Shown here: positions 53,878-63,872 of the stretch, piece by piece
Layout of the letters: every line of letters begins with the position of its first letter
Numbering within the stretch: the first letter of the stretch is position 1
Source: Sphingobacteriales bacterium
GTDB taxonomy: Bacteria > Bacteroidota > Bacteroidia > Chitinophagales > Chitinophagaceae
Direction of reading: 5' to 3'
Assembly (NCBI GenBank): GCA_016219985.1
Contig: JACRJO010000039.1
Span: forward strand, 27,061-91,060
DNA length: 64,000 nt
The notes under the pieces: model-generated
Database searches by the model: none
Seen by the model: only the letters and a program-made list of their open reading frames with translations
Told to the model about the DNA's origin: nothing
Made by a program: the position numbers and the translations under genes

Positions 53878-56800
53878 TTATTCCTTCACTACTTTAAGGG
53901 TTTGTTCTTTCCCGTTGTTCAGCACTTTCAGCAGGTAGATACCGGCCGGGAGCCTGGAGATTTCCAGTTGCGTGTTAACGGAAGAAGCGGTTTGCTGCAA
54001 TACCATTTTTCCAAATACATCAAAGAGCCGCAGGTCCGCATTGCCCCTGATACCCGGGAGATTTACCGTCAGGCTGCCTGACAGCACCGGGTTGGGGAAT
54101 ACGCTGATCTTATCTGTTGATGTAAATTCAGCAGGTACTTCACGGGTGGCCGTACCCAGGGCTACCCGCAGGGTATAGCAACTGCTGGCGTTGTTAGCCC
54201 CGTTATACCCATATACCCGGATATAATAAGTACCGGCGGTGTACGTGCGGCTGATCGTCTCGCTGGTAGTTCCCCCGTTCTGGGACACAGCCAGCTGCGT
54301 GGTGCCATTGCTGCTGTATAATTTAAGGTCATAATCAGCAGGCAGGGTGGTCAGCGTAATGGTAGCTGTACCGCCCGTGGTAATGACGAACTTGTAATAA
54401 TCAACATCCGTACTGGAATTGATCAGCCCTTTTACATCCGTATTGAAGGGAATGGTTGCCGCACCGGCAGTGGTACCATTGCTGGTATTGTCCAGCGAAC
54501 TGGCACAATTGGTAGCCGTGGTAACCGTGGCAGTAATGGTATAACAGGTGGCGCTGTTCGCCCCGTTGTACCCGAATACCTTGATATAATAAGTACCCGC
54601 GGCCTGGCTGGTCAATGATACAGTTTCTGTAGCAGTCGCGCTGGTTCCCGAACCGATCTGGGTACCTGCACTGTTATAGATGGTCAGGTCAAAATCGACA
54701 CCCGCAGGACCCACCAGGCTGAATGTGTTATTCGAAGTGGCGGTTGTTACCACCTTGAAATAATCAATATCCGTGCTCGTCGTGATAGCCGCTGAATTGG
54801 CCACCCCTGCTGTAATCGTTGCGGCTGTGGCCTGGGTTTCGTTGGGCTCAAAAGCCGTACCGCACCCGGAAGCAGCGGCGGTGGTGAACTGGGCCTGTGT
54901 GTAACCACTGCTGCCACCACTGCAATTGGTTCTTACTCTCCAGTCATAGAGAGAAGAAGCGGTCAGCCCGCTCAGTGCAACAGAAACCGAAGTCGTACCG
55001 GTGGCTGCATTGGTCCAGGTACCGGATGTATTCAGTTTGTAATCCACATCATAAGATAATGCTCCTGATACTGCCGTCCATCCAACTGTGGCTGATGAGG
55101 CTGTAACAGCAGAGGAGGTCAGGCCGGCCGGTGCATTACAGGTCACGGTGGACTGCGTGGTAAACTGTGCCTGTGTGTATGTACTGCTGCTGGCGGAGCA
55201 ATTGGTCCTTACCCTCCAGTCGTAAAGAGAACCACTGGTCAGTCCGCTCAGGGCTACTGAAACAGCCGTGGTACCGGTGGCCGCATTGGTCCAGGTAGCG
55301 GATGTATTCAATTTGTAGTCCACATCATAAGAAATGGCGCCGCTCACTGCTGTCCAGCTGACTGTAGCGCCGGTCGTGGTAATGGCGGTAGAAGTTAAAC
55401 CGGCCGGCGCCCCGCAACCGGTACCCGATGTAATCGTGAAGTTGGTATTGGAAATATCAAAGAAGATATTGCCCACCGCTTCAATCTTAATTCTCGCCGT
55501 GGTACTGGGTGTATTGGGAATCGTAACGGCCTCGGTACCATCATTGGGGGTACTGGCCACCAGGGTGCTGAATGTAGTACCGCCGTCGGTGGAGATGGAG
55601 ATTTTTACATTGGCACAACTAACGGGTGCAGCCGTAGTATTGGCAACCGACCAGGTAATGGTCTGGGAAGAATTGCCCGCCCATGAAACCGCCGTGTTGG
55701 GCGCTGTAACCTGGAAGGGACCAGAGGTATTGCTCACCGTTACAACCATATCAGCAAAAGAAGTCTGGCCCACGCTCACCGGGGCAGTGGAACTGTAGAC
55801 CGCATTATCCCTAACCGTTAGACGGAAATTCAGGGTTCGTGAAACAGAACTTAATGCTTCTGTATTCGCACCTGCATCACCGCCGGTAAGCGGGCCGGAT
55901 ACCAAACCGCCAGCCAGGATAGTTTCGATTTTGGGGAAATACCTTGTCGGGGATAAAACCGGGCGGAAGGAAATCCAGTTGGGGCCGGTGGCTTTTGTGG
56001 CGCTGGCCACGCTGCTGGCACCCGTCTGGGTGGAAGACGCATTATCATTCTGCTCCCAGCAATAGGTCAGTACATCGCCGGCATTGGCATCGGTTGCCGA
56101 ACCGGTCAGCGCAAAGGGCGTACTGATGGGAATCGTAAAATTGCTGCCTGCGGAAACCACCGGTGTGGCGTTATTGGCCGCTACGCTGGTAGTTACAGGA
56201 CAGGTCTTGGTACCCAGGTTCGCCTGTATCTGCGCGATGGATGCCTGGTGGTAGAAATCGAAAGAATGCGGGGCCAGGTCCTGGCTGGTGATACCGGCAT
56301 AACCCATAATGGTAATACCGGAACCGGGTTCCTTATTCACCCCGGTACCTTCATTGCTCATGGAGAAAGTATGGTTGGCTCCCATCTGGTGACCCATTTC
56401 GTGCACGACATAGTCAATATCAAAATTATCCCCCTGGGGAATCCCATCTGCCGGTGAGGTATAACCGCTTCCCTTGGAGCCGTTGGTACAGATACAACCG
56501 ATACAGCCGGCATTCCCGCCGCCGCCGGTGGCGCCGAACAGGTGACCGATATCGTAATTCGCATCCCCGATAACGGAAGTCAGGGTATTCTGCAATTCCG
56601 TATTCCAGGCGCCGCCGGTACCGGTACTGGCGGGAGAATACGGGTCGGTCGCTGCGTTATAATATATAACATTGGTCGATGCGGAAACCAGGTTCAGGTG
56701 AACAGCGAGGTCTTTTTCATATACGCCATTGCAACGGGTAAGGGTTGCATTGACCCCCGCGAGTACGAGGTTTACCTGCGACGCACTGGTGGCGCCGAAA

Positions 56801-57450
56801 TAATTCGAGTACTCGGCCGTTACGGATTGCGCCAGGCGCATGGTTTTTAAATCGCCCCCGGAACGGGCTGTGATACCGGTATTGAGCAGGCCGGTATGCA
56901 GGCCGTTTGCCAGTTGCCTGTCCACGGTAGAACAGGTCCAGGGCAGGTTGCCCCGGGTACGCTGTGATTTAAATACCGCGTACACCTGGTGATCGGCAGA
57001 ATAAGGTTCAATGAACTCATTTTCTTTCTCCGTCCTGAATACCATGGTCTGAATACCCTGGGGGGAATAGCTCAGTTTCAGGGTAGCCGAGGGATCTGTG
57101 ATGCCGCGGCCCGAAAAGGCCCGGATCTCCGGGAAGCGGGCCTGCAGGTCCGGTTCGAAATTGGAAGCTTCATACACTTCGAAATCTTCCAGTTGGCCTT
57201 CGGCATTGGGCAGGGTGATCACCGCAGCATGACGGGCGGTATTGCCCAATACCGTGAACAGGTCCTGCCTGAGCTGACCAGGAGCCAGGTCAAATAACCG
57301 GAACGTTTGGGGAAAGGATAAGCGGGCTACCGCTTTGTCTGTGGTGACCCGGTCTGCATCCGGGTGCTGGGACCAGTAATTTCTCTGTTGTGCCGTCACT
57401 GTATAGATCCAGGTACAGGACAGCATAAGCAAGGCGAGTCTTTTCATCAT
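53878..57450 (-). CDS. Secreted reprolysin-like metzincin with T9SS sorting domain
   Basis: An 1190-residue protein: signal peptide (about 1-20), propeptide, zinc metalloprotease domain with HEMGHQMGANH (His350, Glu351, His354, His360), Ig-like region, two nearly identical fibronectin type III repeats (about 680-855; each starts APAGLTSxAxT and ends YTQAQFTT), two pre-peptidase C-terminal domains (about 860-1075; YYIKVFGYNGAN, YYIRVYGYNGAN) and a T9SS type A sorting domain (last 80 residues). Exported by the T9SS and probably cell-surface attached. Confidence 0.92.
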   Translation of the reverse strand: MMKRLALLMLSCTWIYTVTAQQRNYWSQHPDADRVTTDKAVARLSFPQTFRLFDLAPGQLRQDLFTVLGNTARHAAVITLPNAEGQLEDFEVYEASNFEPDLQARFPEIRAFSGRGITDPSATLKLSYSPQGIQTMVFRTEKENEFIEPYSADHQVYAVFKSQRTRGNLPWTCSTVDRQLANGLHTGLLNTGITARSGGDLKTMRLAQSVTAEYSNYFGATSASQVNLVLAGVNATLTRCNGVYEKDLAVHLNLVSASTNVIYYNAATDPYSPASTGTGGAWNTELQNTLTSVIGDANYDIGHLFGATGGGGNAGCIGCICTNGSKGSGYTSPADGIPQGDNFDIDYVVHEMGHQMGANHTFSMSNEGTGVNKEPGSGITIMGYAGITSQDLAPHSFDFYHQASIAQIQANLGTKTCPVTTSVAANNATPVVSAGSNFTIPISTPFALTGSATDANAGDVLTYCWEQNDNASSTQTGASSVASATKATGPNWISFRPVLSPTRYFPKIETILAGGLVSGPLTGGDAGANTEALSSVSRTLNFRLTVRDNAVYSSTAPVSVGQTSFADMVVTVSNTSGPFQVTAPNTAVSWAGNSSQTITWSVANTTAAPVSCANVKISISTDGGTTFSTLVASTPNDGTEAVTIPNTPSTTARIKIEAVGNIFFDISNTNFTITSGTGCGAPAGLTSTAITTTGATVSWTAVSGAISYDVDYKLNTSATWTNAATGTTAVSVALSGLTSGSLYDWRVRTNCSASSSTYTQAQFTTQSTVTCNAPAGLTSSAVTASSATVGWTAVSGALSYDVDYKLNTSGTWTNAATGTTSVSVALSGLTASSLYDWRVRTNCSGGSSGYTQAQFTTAAASGCGTAFEPNETQATAATITAGVANSAAITTSTDIDYFKVVTTATSNNTFSLVGPAGVDFDLTIYNSAGTQIGSGTSATATETVSLTSQAAGTYYIKVFGYNGANSATCYTITATVTTATNCASSLDNTSNGTTAGAATIPFNTDVKGLINSSTDVDYYKFVITTGGTATITLTTLPADYDLKLYSSNGTTQLAVSQNGGTTSETISRTYTAGTYYIRVYGYNGANNASSCYTLRVALGTATREVPAEFTSTDKISVFPNPVLSGSLTVNLPGIRGNADLRLFDVFGKMVLQQTASSVNTQLEISRLPAGIYLLKVLNNGKEQTLKVVKE

Positions 57451-57818
57451 AAAATGTGGTTTGGTGTGTAAATTGATTCAAGTCGCCGAATATAAATTAG
57501 TCGACTGAACAATTGTTCGTATAACTACCCGGGAAATTTCGCATGTGGATAATTTGTTATACAAATCACTGATAATTTTCAGGTCTTTGCGGGAATCTGC
57601 CGGAATCTGCCGGTTTACTGTAACCGAAATTGGGGCTAGCCACTCTCCTAATTAATCCATTTTAAAAAAGGGTACAACAGAAAATAAGAGCAGCTCCACC
57701 CTTTTAACCGGATCCTGGAGAATTTTGTCTTCACCCTTGTATCTTTATTCTGCACCCGTCCATGGCGACAGCCTGACCCAATCTTTGCTCATGAAAAAAC
57801 GATATTAAAACCAATCAA
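57451..57818. other. Intergenic, nothing clear
   Basis: Only a short direct repeat (GGAATCTGCCGGAATCTGCCGG near 57592) is visible; no gene or clear hairpin. Promoters for the metalloprotease and the following gene are expected here. Confidence 0.5.
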
Positions 57819-58595
57819 ATGCCAGCAGTTAACAATTTCAGTGAATATTATAAAACAATCAGCCATACTGAACTGCTGGGTATACTGGAAAATCCCGCCG
57901 ATTACCAGCCAGTAGCCCTGGAAGCGGCAAGAAAAGAATGGGCAGACAGGCAACTCTCTGAACAGGATGAGACAACGGCCCGGCAATCCCTGGTCGCCGT
58001 GCAGACAGAAAAAATAAAGCAAAAAGAAAAGGTTAAGAAAATTGAAGACAAAATAAAAATATCGGGATACGCATTGCTCGAAACGCTGAACCCGATTCAA
58101 CCCGGGCTGCCCTCACCTGAAAAAATCATCCGGCTGATTGTACTGGTCTTTGGAGGTATCTTCCTGTACCTGGTCCTTAGCGAACTTCAAATGCATATTT
58201 CCATTGCGAAAGATTTCCGGGAATTTCCCATCGAAACCATTTTATATTTTTTCCCGCTTATCTTGTTGCCCCTGGCCCTTTTGGCTTTTTGGAGAAAAAC
58301 AAGCACCGGCTGGACCCTGCTGACCATCTACCTGGTTTTTATTACCGTCGAAATGCTCTGGATCCTTACTCAGTCTCTTTTATGGAAACCTTCAGGCAAT
58401 GAATTTTTGGACGTCATCAGGGCAAAGCCGCCTGTATTCACCCTCCTGCTCCAGCTGATTTTTTTTGCAGGAACACTCTATACCATTTGCCGGCACCCTG
58501 TCCGGGAGATATTTTCAATAAGTAAAGAAAGAATGACGGCAACGATAGCGATCACCGGGCTGATTTCATTTTTCCTGGCCTACAGTAGTTTATGA
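57819..58595 (+). CDS. Membrane protein of unknown function
   Basis: A 258-residue protein with a soluble N-terminal 100 residues (SEYYKTISHTELLGILENPADYQPVALEAA, then a Lys-rich coiled coil around 62-78) and five membrane segments from about 105. The N-terminal pattern is common in uncharacterised Bacteroidota proteins. Function unknown. Confidence 0.6.
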   Translation: MPAVNNFSEYYKTISHTELLGILENPADYQPVALEAARKEWADRQLSEQDETTARQSLVAVQTEKIKQKEKVKKIEDKIKISGYALLETLNPIQPGLPSPEKIIRLIVLVFGGIFLYLVLSELQMHISIAKDFREFPIETILYFFPLILLPLALLAFWRKTSTGWTLLTIYLVFITVEMLWILTQSLLWKPSGNEFLDVIRAKPPVFTLLLQLIFFAGTLYTICRHPVREIFSISKERMTATIAITGLISFFLAYSSL

Positions 58596-58774
58596 ACAAC
58601 CCGCGAAAGCGCCGGTGTGTACCGCTATACAATTCCCTTTACCTTCCACTATTAATTCTTAAATTAGTCTGCAGGGATAGCTTACCGGCGACAGGTTCAG
58701 ATCCGTGAAACACCCGCCGTCCGCTTGATCCGGTTACTTCCTTAAGAACCTAACCACTGATTTAACGCGTACAT

Positions 58775-59203
58775 ATGGTCAATTCCTTTTCCCGCCGCCT
58801 CAAAATGCTTGGCATGTTCCTGTTTCTGCTGGGACTGATCACCGGGCTTGTATTGATGAATTTTAAGAATCCCCGTATGGGACTCTCCTCCCACCTCGAA
58901 GGGGTGATGAACGGCCTGCTCCTCGTGGCAGCCGGGTTTCTCTGGAACGAACTGAAATTGTCCGCCAGGGCCAGGCAAACCGCCGGCTGGTTATTGCTGT
59001 ACGGTACTTTTTCCAACTGGTTCTTCACGTTGCTGGCTGCCGTGCTGGGTACCTCCCGGATCACCCCGATCGCCGGCGCCGGGTATACCGGGACCGGGAT
59101 CCAGGAAAATATCATCTCCGCCGGTTTTATTCTGGTCGGGCTTACCATGACTTTTGCTGTAACCATGATCGTCTATGGTCTGCGTGGTAAATTCAAAGCA
59201 TAG
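58775..59203 (+). CDS. Hydroxylaminobenzene mutase-like membrane protein (HabA/HabB type)
   Basis: A 142-residue protein with four membrane helices. The segment NPRMGLSSHLEGVMNG at about 31-46 matches the conserved loop of hydroxylaminobenzene mutases, which turn hydroxylaminobenzene into 2-aminophenol. Homologues with this loop occur widely and the substrate in this bacterium is unknown. Stand-alone gene. Confidence 0.55.
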   Translation: MVNSFSRRLKMLGMFLFLLGLITGLVLMNFKNPRMGLSSHLEGVMNGLLLVAAGFLWNELKLSARARQTAGWLLLYGTFSNWFFTLLAAVLGTSRITPIAGAGYTGTGIQENIISAGFILVGLTMTFAVTMIVYGLRGKFKA

Positions 59204-59293
59204 CCCCGCTATCCTTTTATTATTCTGTTAAAGTGGCCGGGGGAATGTGGAATCAGCACCTGTTTGGCTCTACATTTATTCAAAACCCCTGCT

Positions 59294-59899
59294 ATGCATA
59301 CCCGAATTTTTACCCTGGCAGCATTGCTCTGCCTGCTCTGCGCTTGTTCCGGCAGCAAAAACAAGGAACCTCAACAACCCCAAACACCAAAAGCCCTGGA
59401 AGCAGAAAAAAGCTCCTACTCAATTGAGCTAAAAAAAAGAGACCCGGGCGACCTGGTGGAAAAACTCTACCAGGAAATTGCGGAAAAGGAACCCGCCCTG
59501 AAAAAACTGGAGGAGCAGATCAGCGAACTGCATGCCGGGGAAAGTGATTCCACGGAAAACTTCAACCAGTTTAATAATAAGAACAATTCCTATTACGAGG
59601 CAACCGAAAAACATCTTGCCCGCATCAGCGATTCCCTGCTGAAAGACCGGATCAGGGAACTGATCCGCAACAGCCTCTCCCGGTATAAAAATGCGGTAAG
59701 CCACCCTGAGCAATTGCTGAAAATAATTGACCACAACAATAACTCACTGGCAGATCTGCATGCGGCTGTAAAACTGGTTCAAACCCTCCGGGTAATGGAA
59801 AAATATCAGCAGGACAACAAACCGGCCGCGGGTCCGCTGGAAAAATTTATAGTAAACCAGGAGCTGGCCAAACAGCGGGCGGACTCCCTTACCCATTAG
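59294..59899 (+). CDS. Small coiled-coil lipoprotein
   Basis: Start at 59294 gives a type II signal peptide MHTRIFTLAALLCLLCAC (Cys18); an ATG at 59264 adds ten residues. 201 residues, with long helical Lys/Glu-rich stretches (LYQEIAEKEPALKKLEEQI, HLARISDSLLKDRIRELI). No family recognised; probably an outer-membrane or periplasmic lipoprotein. Confidence 0.7.
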   Translation: MHTRIFTLAALLCLLCACSGSKNKEPQQPQTPKALEAEKSSYSIELKKRDPGDLVEKLYQEIAEKEPALKKLEEQISELHAGESDSTENFNQFNNKNNSYYEATEKHLARISDSLLKDRIRELIRNSLSRYKNAVSHPEQLLKIIDHNNNSLADLHAAVKLVQTLRVMEKYQQDNKPAAGPLEKFIVNQELAKQRADSLTH

Positions 59900-59983
59900 T
59901 CCTTCAAATTTTATCCAGGACAAACCAGGAAGCCCGATTTATTCCTAATTTCATAGGTAACCAGCATTAATTAACCAACCGCC

Positions 59984-60874
59984 ATGTCCCATATTCTGAT
60001 ACTCGGAGGCACCACATTCGATCATATCGTTTACCTGGACCAGTTTCCCCAGCCCCTGCCCCAGACGATCCACCAGGCCCGTTTCCAGGAAGCCACCGGA
60101 TCTACCGGTTCAGGTAAAACACTTTGTTTAACAAAACTGGGGGTGCCGAACACCCTGTACTCCGTGCTGGGGGACGATTTTTACGGGAAACATATCAAGA
60201 GGCACCTGCAGGATTCGGGGGTGGATTTTATATATGATATTGATCCGGGTGGGACCGAACGTCATATCAACCTGATGAATGCGGATGGGAACCGGATTTC
60301 TATTTTTATCAAGACCGCATCCGAACATCCTCCTTTCAATATCCCCCAAATCGAATCACAACTTGCCAAAAGCGATTTGCTGGTGCTGAACATAATTGCT
60401 TATTGCAAGGACCTGGTTCCCCTGTTAGCAGATTATAAAAAACCGGTCTGGACCGACCTGCATGATTATACCGATGGCAATCCCTATCACGAACCATTCA
60501 TAGCCGCCGCGGATACGGTCTTCCTGAGCTCCGACAACCTGCCGGATTATAAAAGCACGATGCAGCGGCTGGCAAAGGCCGGTAAGAAACGGGTGGTATG
60601 TACCCATGGGAAACAAGGATCCACTGCGCTTACAGCGGAAAGCGAATGGCTTTATGAGCCGGCATTGACCGGTTTTCCCCTGGTGGATTCGAACGGGGCG
60701 GGGGATAATTATTTTGCCGGCTTCCTCTATGCTTCGCTGAAAGGTAAATCCACCCGGGAATGTATGCAGTATGGAACCCTCTGCGGCGCCCTCTGCATCG
60801 GGTCATCGCAACTGGTGGCTGAAAATCTTTCGGTTACCGGGTTGGAAGAATTGTACAGCAGCCGGTACCGTTGA
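59984..60874 (+). CDS. PfkB-family carbohydrate kinase
   Basis: A 296-residue ribokinase-fold protein. N-terminal ILILGGTTFDHIV and substrate loop ATGSTGSGKTLCLTKLG; C-terminal VDSNGAGDNYFAGF contains the catalytic Asp in the GAGD anion hole. Substrate (ribose, fructose or adenosine) cannot be told. Isolated gene. Confidence 0.85.
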   Translation: MSHILILGGTTFDHIVYLDQFPQPLPQTIHQARFQEATGSTGSGKTLCLTKLGVPNTLYSVLGDDFYGKHIKRHLQDSGVDFIYDIDPGGTERHINLMNADGNRISIFIKTASEHPPFNIPQIESQLAKSDLLVLNIIAYCKDLVPLLADYKKPVWTDLHDYTDGNPYHEPFIAAADTVFLSSDNLPDYKSTMQRLAKAGKKRVVCTHGKQGSTALTAESEWLYEPALTGFPLVDSNGAGDNYFAGFLYASLKGKSTRECMQYGTLCGALCIGSSQLVAENLSVTGLEELYSSRYR

Positions 60875-60922
60875 ACAGGCTGATAAATAAGAGGCAATTC
60901 TGAAAATACATCCTGGCCGATT

Positions 60923-60957
60923 CAAAAAAAAGCAGCGTATTAACGCTGCCCTTTTTC
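60923..60957 (-). terminator. Terminator between convergent genes
   Basis: GCAGCGT at 60932-60938 pairs with ACGCTGC at 60943-60949, with an A-run on the left (T-run for the minus strand) and a T-run on the right. Confidence 0.8.
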
Positions 60958-60969
60958 TTAAAATGATTA

Positions 60970-63081
60970 TCACTTCACAAAAGGCAACACTTCCACCGTT
61001 CCATCCTGGTGCAGGGTCCTCAGGTAATATAAACCGGCTGCCATTTTATCGTTCGGGATCGTAAGGGATGTTTCCCCGGATAATTTTTTGGTAAATACCT
61101 CGCTGCCGGAAGCCGAGCAGATCCGGATAAAATTCACCCCGGGTGTAAGACCCGATAACAGGATATTGTTACCAAGCAGCACGACACGGGTTTTAGCTGA
61201 AACGGCCAGGACCCTTATCTCACTGTAGCTGAAACCCTGGTCCGCATTGAAGATCTTTAACCGGAAATATTTTGTTGCCCTGAGTTCGCCGGTATTCACG
61301 GTATAGACCTGGCGGCCGGGCATGTTGCGGGCAGCCACCGTTGCCCCATTCTGCCATTGCATACCATTGGCGCTGTGTTCCACCTGGTAATTCAGCAAAC
61401 CCGATTCCTGGTCGCTCACCCAGGTCAGTATGCCTTCTTTTTGCGAATTGAGCCGGGCTTCAAAAGATAACAATGCTACCGGAAGGGGAAAACAATCGAG
61501 TGCCGGAGCGGCTTCAAAGCTCTGACCGGTAGCCGTAGCGCCACTGGCGCCCGCCGTAGCTCCGTTGGAAGTAAATTCTGTAACAGCGGATGAAGTAGTG
61601 GTACCATTCGCCCCGCCTGTAACAACAAGGGTGGGTATACCGGTGCAGTGGATATATCCACCGCCACCGCCCCCACCGGGTCCTTCATTCTCTGCAGATA
61701 CAATCAATTGATTGCCCCCGGTTCCGCCATTCGCCGTAATAGTACTGGTACTGATCGTACCCTGCACATTCAGCCGGATGGCGCCTCCGCCACCTGCACC
61801 TCCCGGCGCATCATTATGGCCGCTGATCGTAGGTCCGGCATTGGCCCCATTTGCGGTAATGGAACCGGCCCCGCCCAGGTTGCCGGTAACCAGTAAATAA
61901 ATGATGCCCCCGCCATTTCCACCATTTTGCGCTGCACTGTTATTCGCATCGCCTGCACCGCCGCCGCCGCCCATAAACAAGGTATTGGCTGCATAGGTCA
62001 GGGGTCTTCCGCCCAATCCTCCCGCTTCACGACGGTTATCGCCTCCCCAGGCCGCATTCCCCGGCGCCACTATTGTGGCATTCTGGTTCGTCGAACCATA
62101 GGAATACCCACCCCTGCCCCCACCGGATGAATTGGTCAATGCATTACCATTGGCAATATAGCCGGGATCCAATGCCCAGGCACTGGAAGGATTCGAAGCA
62201 TTCACGACCATCACACCCTGTCCGCTCCAGCCATTCCCGTTATTTGCATTGGCACCACCGCCACCACCGGCGTTATGGGCATTGCCGCCGCCTCCGCCAT
62301 TGGCCGGTGCACCGCGGTCATAACGCCCGTTTAATCCATCGTAATCGGCCTGGTAACCCGCAATGCTCTCTCCTTTCTCACCCCCATCTGTAGCCGCACT
62401 ATTTACAAAATTGACCGGTCCGCCGGGGGCCCCGGATGTGCTATTCTCAACAGCCCCGCCACGGTACCCGATCCCGTTTACCGTGACCGATCCGTTTATA
62501 CTGGCATTGCCATTCACTTCAAGGGCTACTATACCACCGGTAAAAGAGCCGCTCCATGCGGGCGCTGTTATTGATGCCCCGCCGTTAACAGTCAGCCCGC
62601 TGAGACGGGGAATACGGATCACCTGCACTCTCTCTGTGCCACCCACCACATAACTATTGGCAAGACCGGAACAAAAAGTGATCAGGTTGGCACTGACCGA
62701 ACGCACCAGCTTTAATTCATACACACCAGTGTTGTTGGCAGCTGTAACGGTACCATAGTTGACTGTATTTGTAGTATTGATTGAAGCCCCCTGCATCTTG
62801 ATGATCATAATAAGATCCCCATACCCAAGGGCCGCCGTGGCATAAGGATTATTAGCGGCTCCGGCGATTGCACCCGATGCCAGGCTGGCCGCATTCGATA
62901 CGCTGATCGAGATGCTGCCGGCAGTGGCCGTGGAAGCCAGTGTGGTGTACCGGTTAAATATAACGCCGGCCGAGGAAACGGTCTCCGCTCCGTCCTTACC
63001 GGCCTGCGAAAAACCAATGGCGGGGAAACTCATCAACAGTAAACAAAGAACCTGGCGGAAAATGAGGAGTGTTTTACCCAT
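60970..63081 (-). CDS. Glycine-rich secreted protein with T9SS sorting domain
   Basis: A 703-residue protein with signal peptide (about 1-25). About 60-220 are beta-rich; about 230-500 are extremely Gly/Ala/Asn-rich (GGGGGNAHNAGGGGGANANN, GGGGGGGYIH) with repeated GGxGG and aromatic positions, like the PPE/adhesin-type glycine-rich cell-surface proteins; about 535-620 resemble a fibronectin-like region and the last 80 residues a T9SS type A sorting domain (TLHQDGTVEVLPFVK). Likely a surface-attached adhesin. Confidence 0.85.
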   Translation of the reverse strand: MGKTLLIFRQVLCLLLMSFPAIGFSQAGKDGAETVSSAGVIFNRYTTLASTATAGSISISVSNAASLASGAIAGAANNPYATAALGYGDLIMIIKMQGASINTTNTVNYGTVTAANNTGVYELKLVRSVSANLITFCSGLANSYVVGGTERVQVIRIPRLSGLTVNGGASITAPAWSGSFTGGIVALEVNGNASINGSVTVNGIGYRGGAVENSTSGAPGGPVNFVNSAATDGGEKGESIAGYQADYDGLNGRYDRGAPANGGGGGNAHNAGGGGGANANNGNGWSGQGVMVVNASNPSSAWALDPGYIANGNALTNSSGGGRGGYSYGSTNQNATIVAPGNAAWGGDNRREAGGLGGRPLTYAANTLFMGGGGGAGDANNSAAQNGGNGGGIIYLLVTGNLGGAGSITANGANAGPTISGHNDAPGGAGGGGAIRLNVQGTISTSTITANGGTGGNQLIVSAENEGPGGGGGGGYIHCTGIPTLVVTGGANGTTTSSAVTEFTSNGATAGASGATATGQSFEAAPALDCFPLPVALLSFEARLNSQKEGILTWVSDQESGLLNYQVEHSANGMQWQNGATVAARNMPGRQVYTVNTGELRATKYFRLKIFNADQGFSYSEIRVLAVSAKTRVVLLGNNILLSGLTPGVNFIRICSASGSEVFTKKLSGETSLTIPNDKMAAGLYYLRTLHQDGTVEVLPFVK

Positions 63082-63395
63082 AGCAATTTTTTTTGCCGCG
63101 AATTTAAAGAAACACTACGAGAAAACACTTAGCCATTTGCGCACAGGTTGTTGATACCGGCCCCTGGCTGAAATGAAAAACAGCAGCCGTTGCAGTACCA
63201 TCACGGGATTGTAACGGTTTTACCCGGGCCTTTCGCAAAAAAATAATTTCAGCCCGCAAAACTTTTACGGCCCCATCAGCTGCCGATCTTTTATGAATGG
63301 GTTTTTTACCCCGCGCAGCTTCGACTTCATCAGCCCGCCGGATTCATTATATTTGATTTTGCACACCGGTAGTTGTCCCATCCAACTTAACAAAC
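63082..63395. other. Intergenic; candidate promoter at 63348
   Basis: No gene is seen. TATATTTG at 63348-63355, 40 bases before the acetyltransferase ATG, is an exact TAnnTTTG match. Confidence 0.5.
63348..63355 (+). promoter_or_regulatory. Candidate -7 box TATATTTG
   Basis: Exact match to TAnnTTTG, 40 bases before the acetyltransferase start. Confidence 0.4.
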
Positions 63396-63872
63396 ATGCC
63401 AACGCTCAACCGAACCAATTCAGAAGACCCCGGCTTCCGGTCTCTCGTCAGTCAACTGGATGCCTACCTGCGGATAGTGGACGGCGACGAGCACAGTTTC
63501 TTTGCCCAGTATAACAAGATCGATACAATTAAATCTGCTGTAGTTGCTTACCAGGATGGCATACCCGTTGGCTGCGGTGCCGTAAAAGAATATGCGGAGG
63601 ATACGATGGAAGTAAAGAGAATGTTTGTCCTGCCCGGTCAGCGCGGAAAAGGGATCGCTTCCCTTGTACTCAGCGAACTGGAAAACTGGTGCCGGGAACT
63701 CGGATACCAGCGCTGTATTTTAGAAACAAGTATCCGGCTGCCCGAAGCCATTCTTTTATATGAACGCAGAGGCTATTCCCGCATCCCCAACTACGGGCAA
63801 TATGAAAAAGTGGAATCCAGTGTTTGTTTTGAGAAAATGCTGATGATGGGGGCAGAGAACTGTGAGCTTTGA
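63396..63872 (+). CDS. GNAT-family N-acetyltransferase
   Basis: A 158-residue GNAT protein: motif A VKRMFVLPGQRGKGIASLVLSELE gives the acetyl-CoA pyrophosphate loop (Q-R-G-K-G-I-A), then LYERRGYSRIPNYG. Substrate unknown. Its last residues NCEL and TGA stop are written in GAGCTTTGAGCT microsatellite text. Confidence 0.88.
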   Translation: MPTLNRTNSEDPGFRSLVSQLDAYLRIVDGDEHSFFAQYNKIDTIKSAVVAYQDGIPVGCGAVKEYAEDTMEVKRMFVLPGQRGKGIASLVLSELENWCRELGYQRCILETSIRLPEAILLYERRGYSRIPNYGQYEKVESSVCFEKMLMMGAENCEL

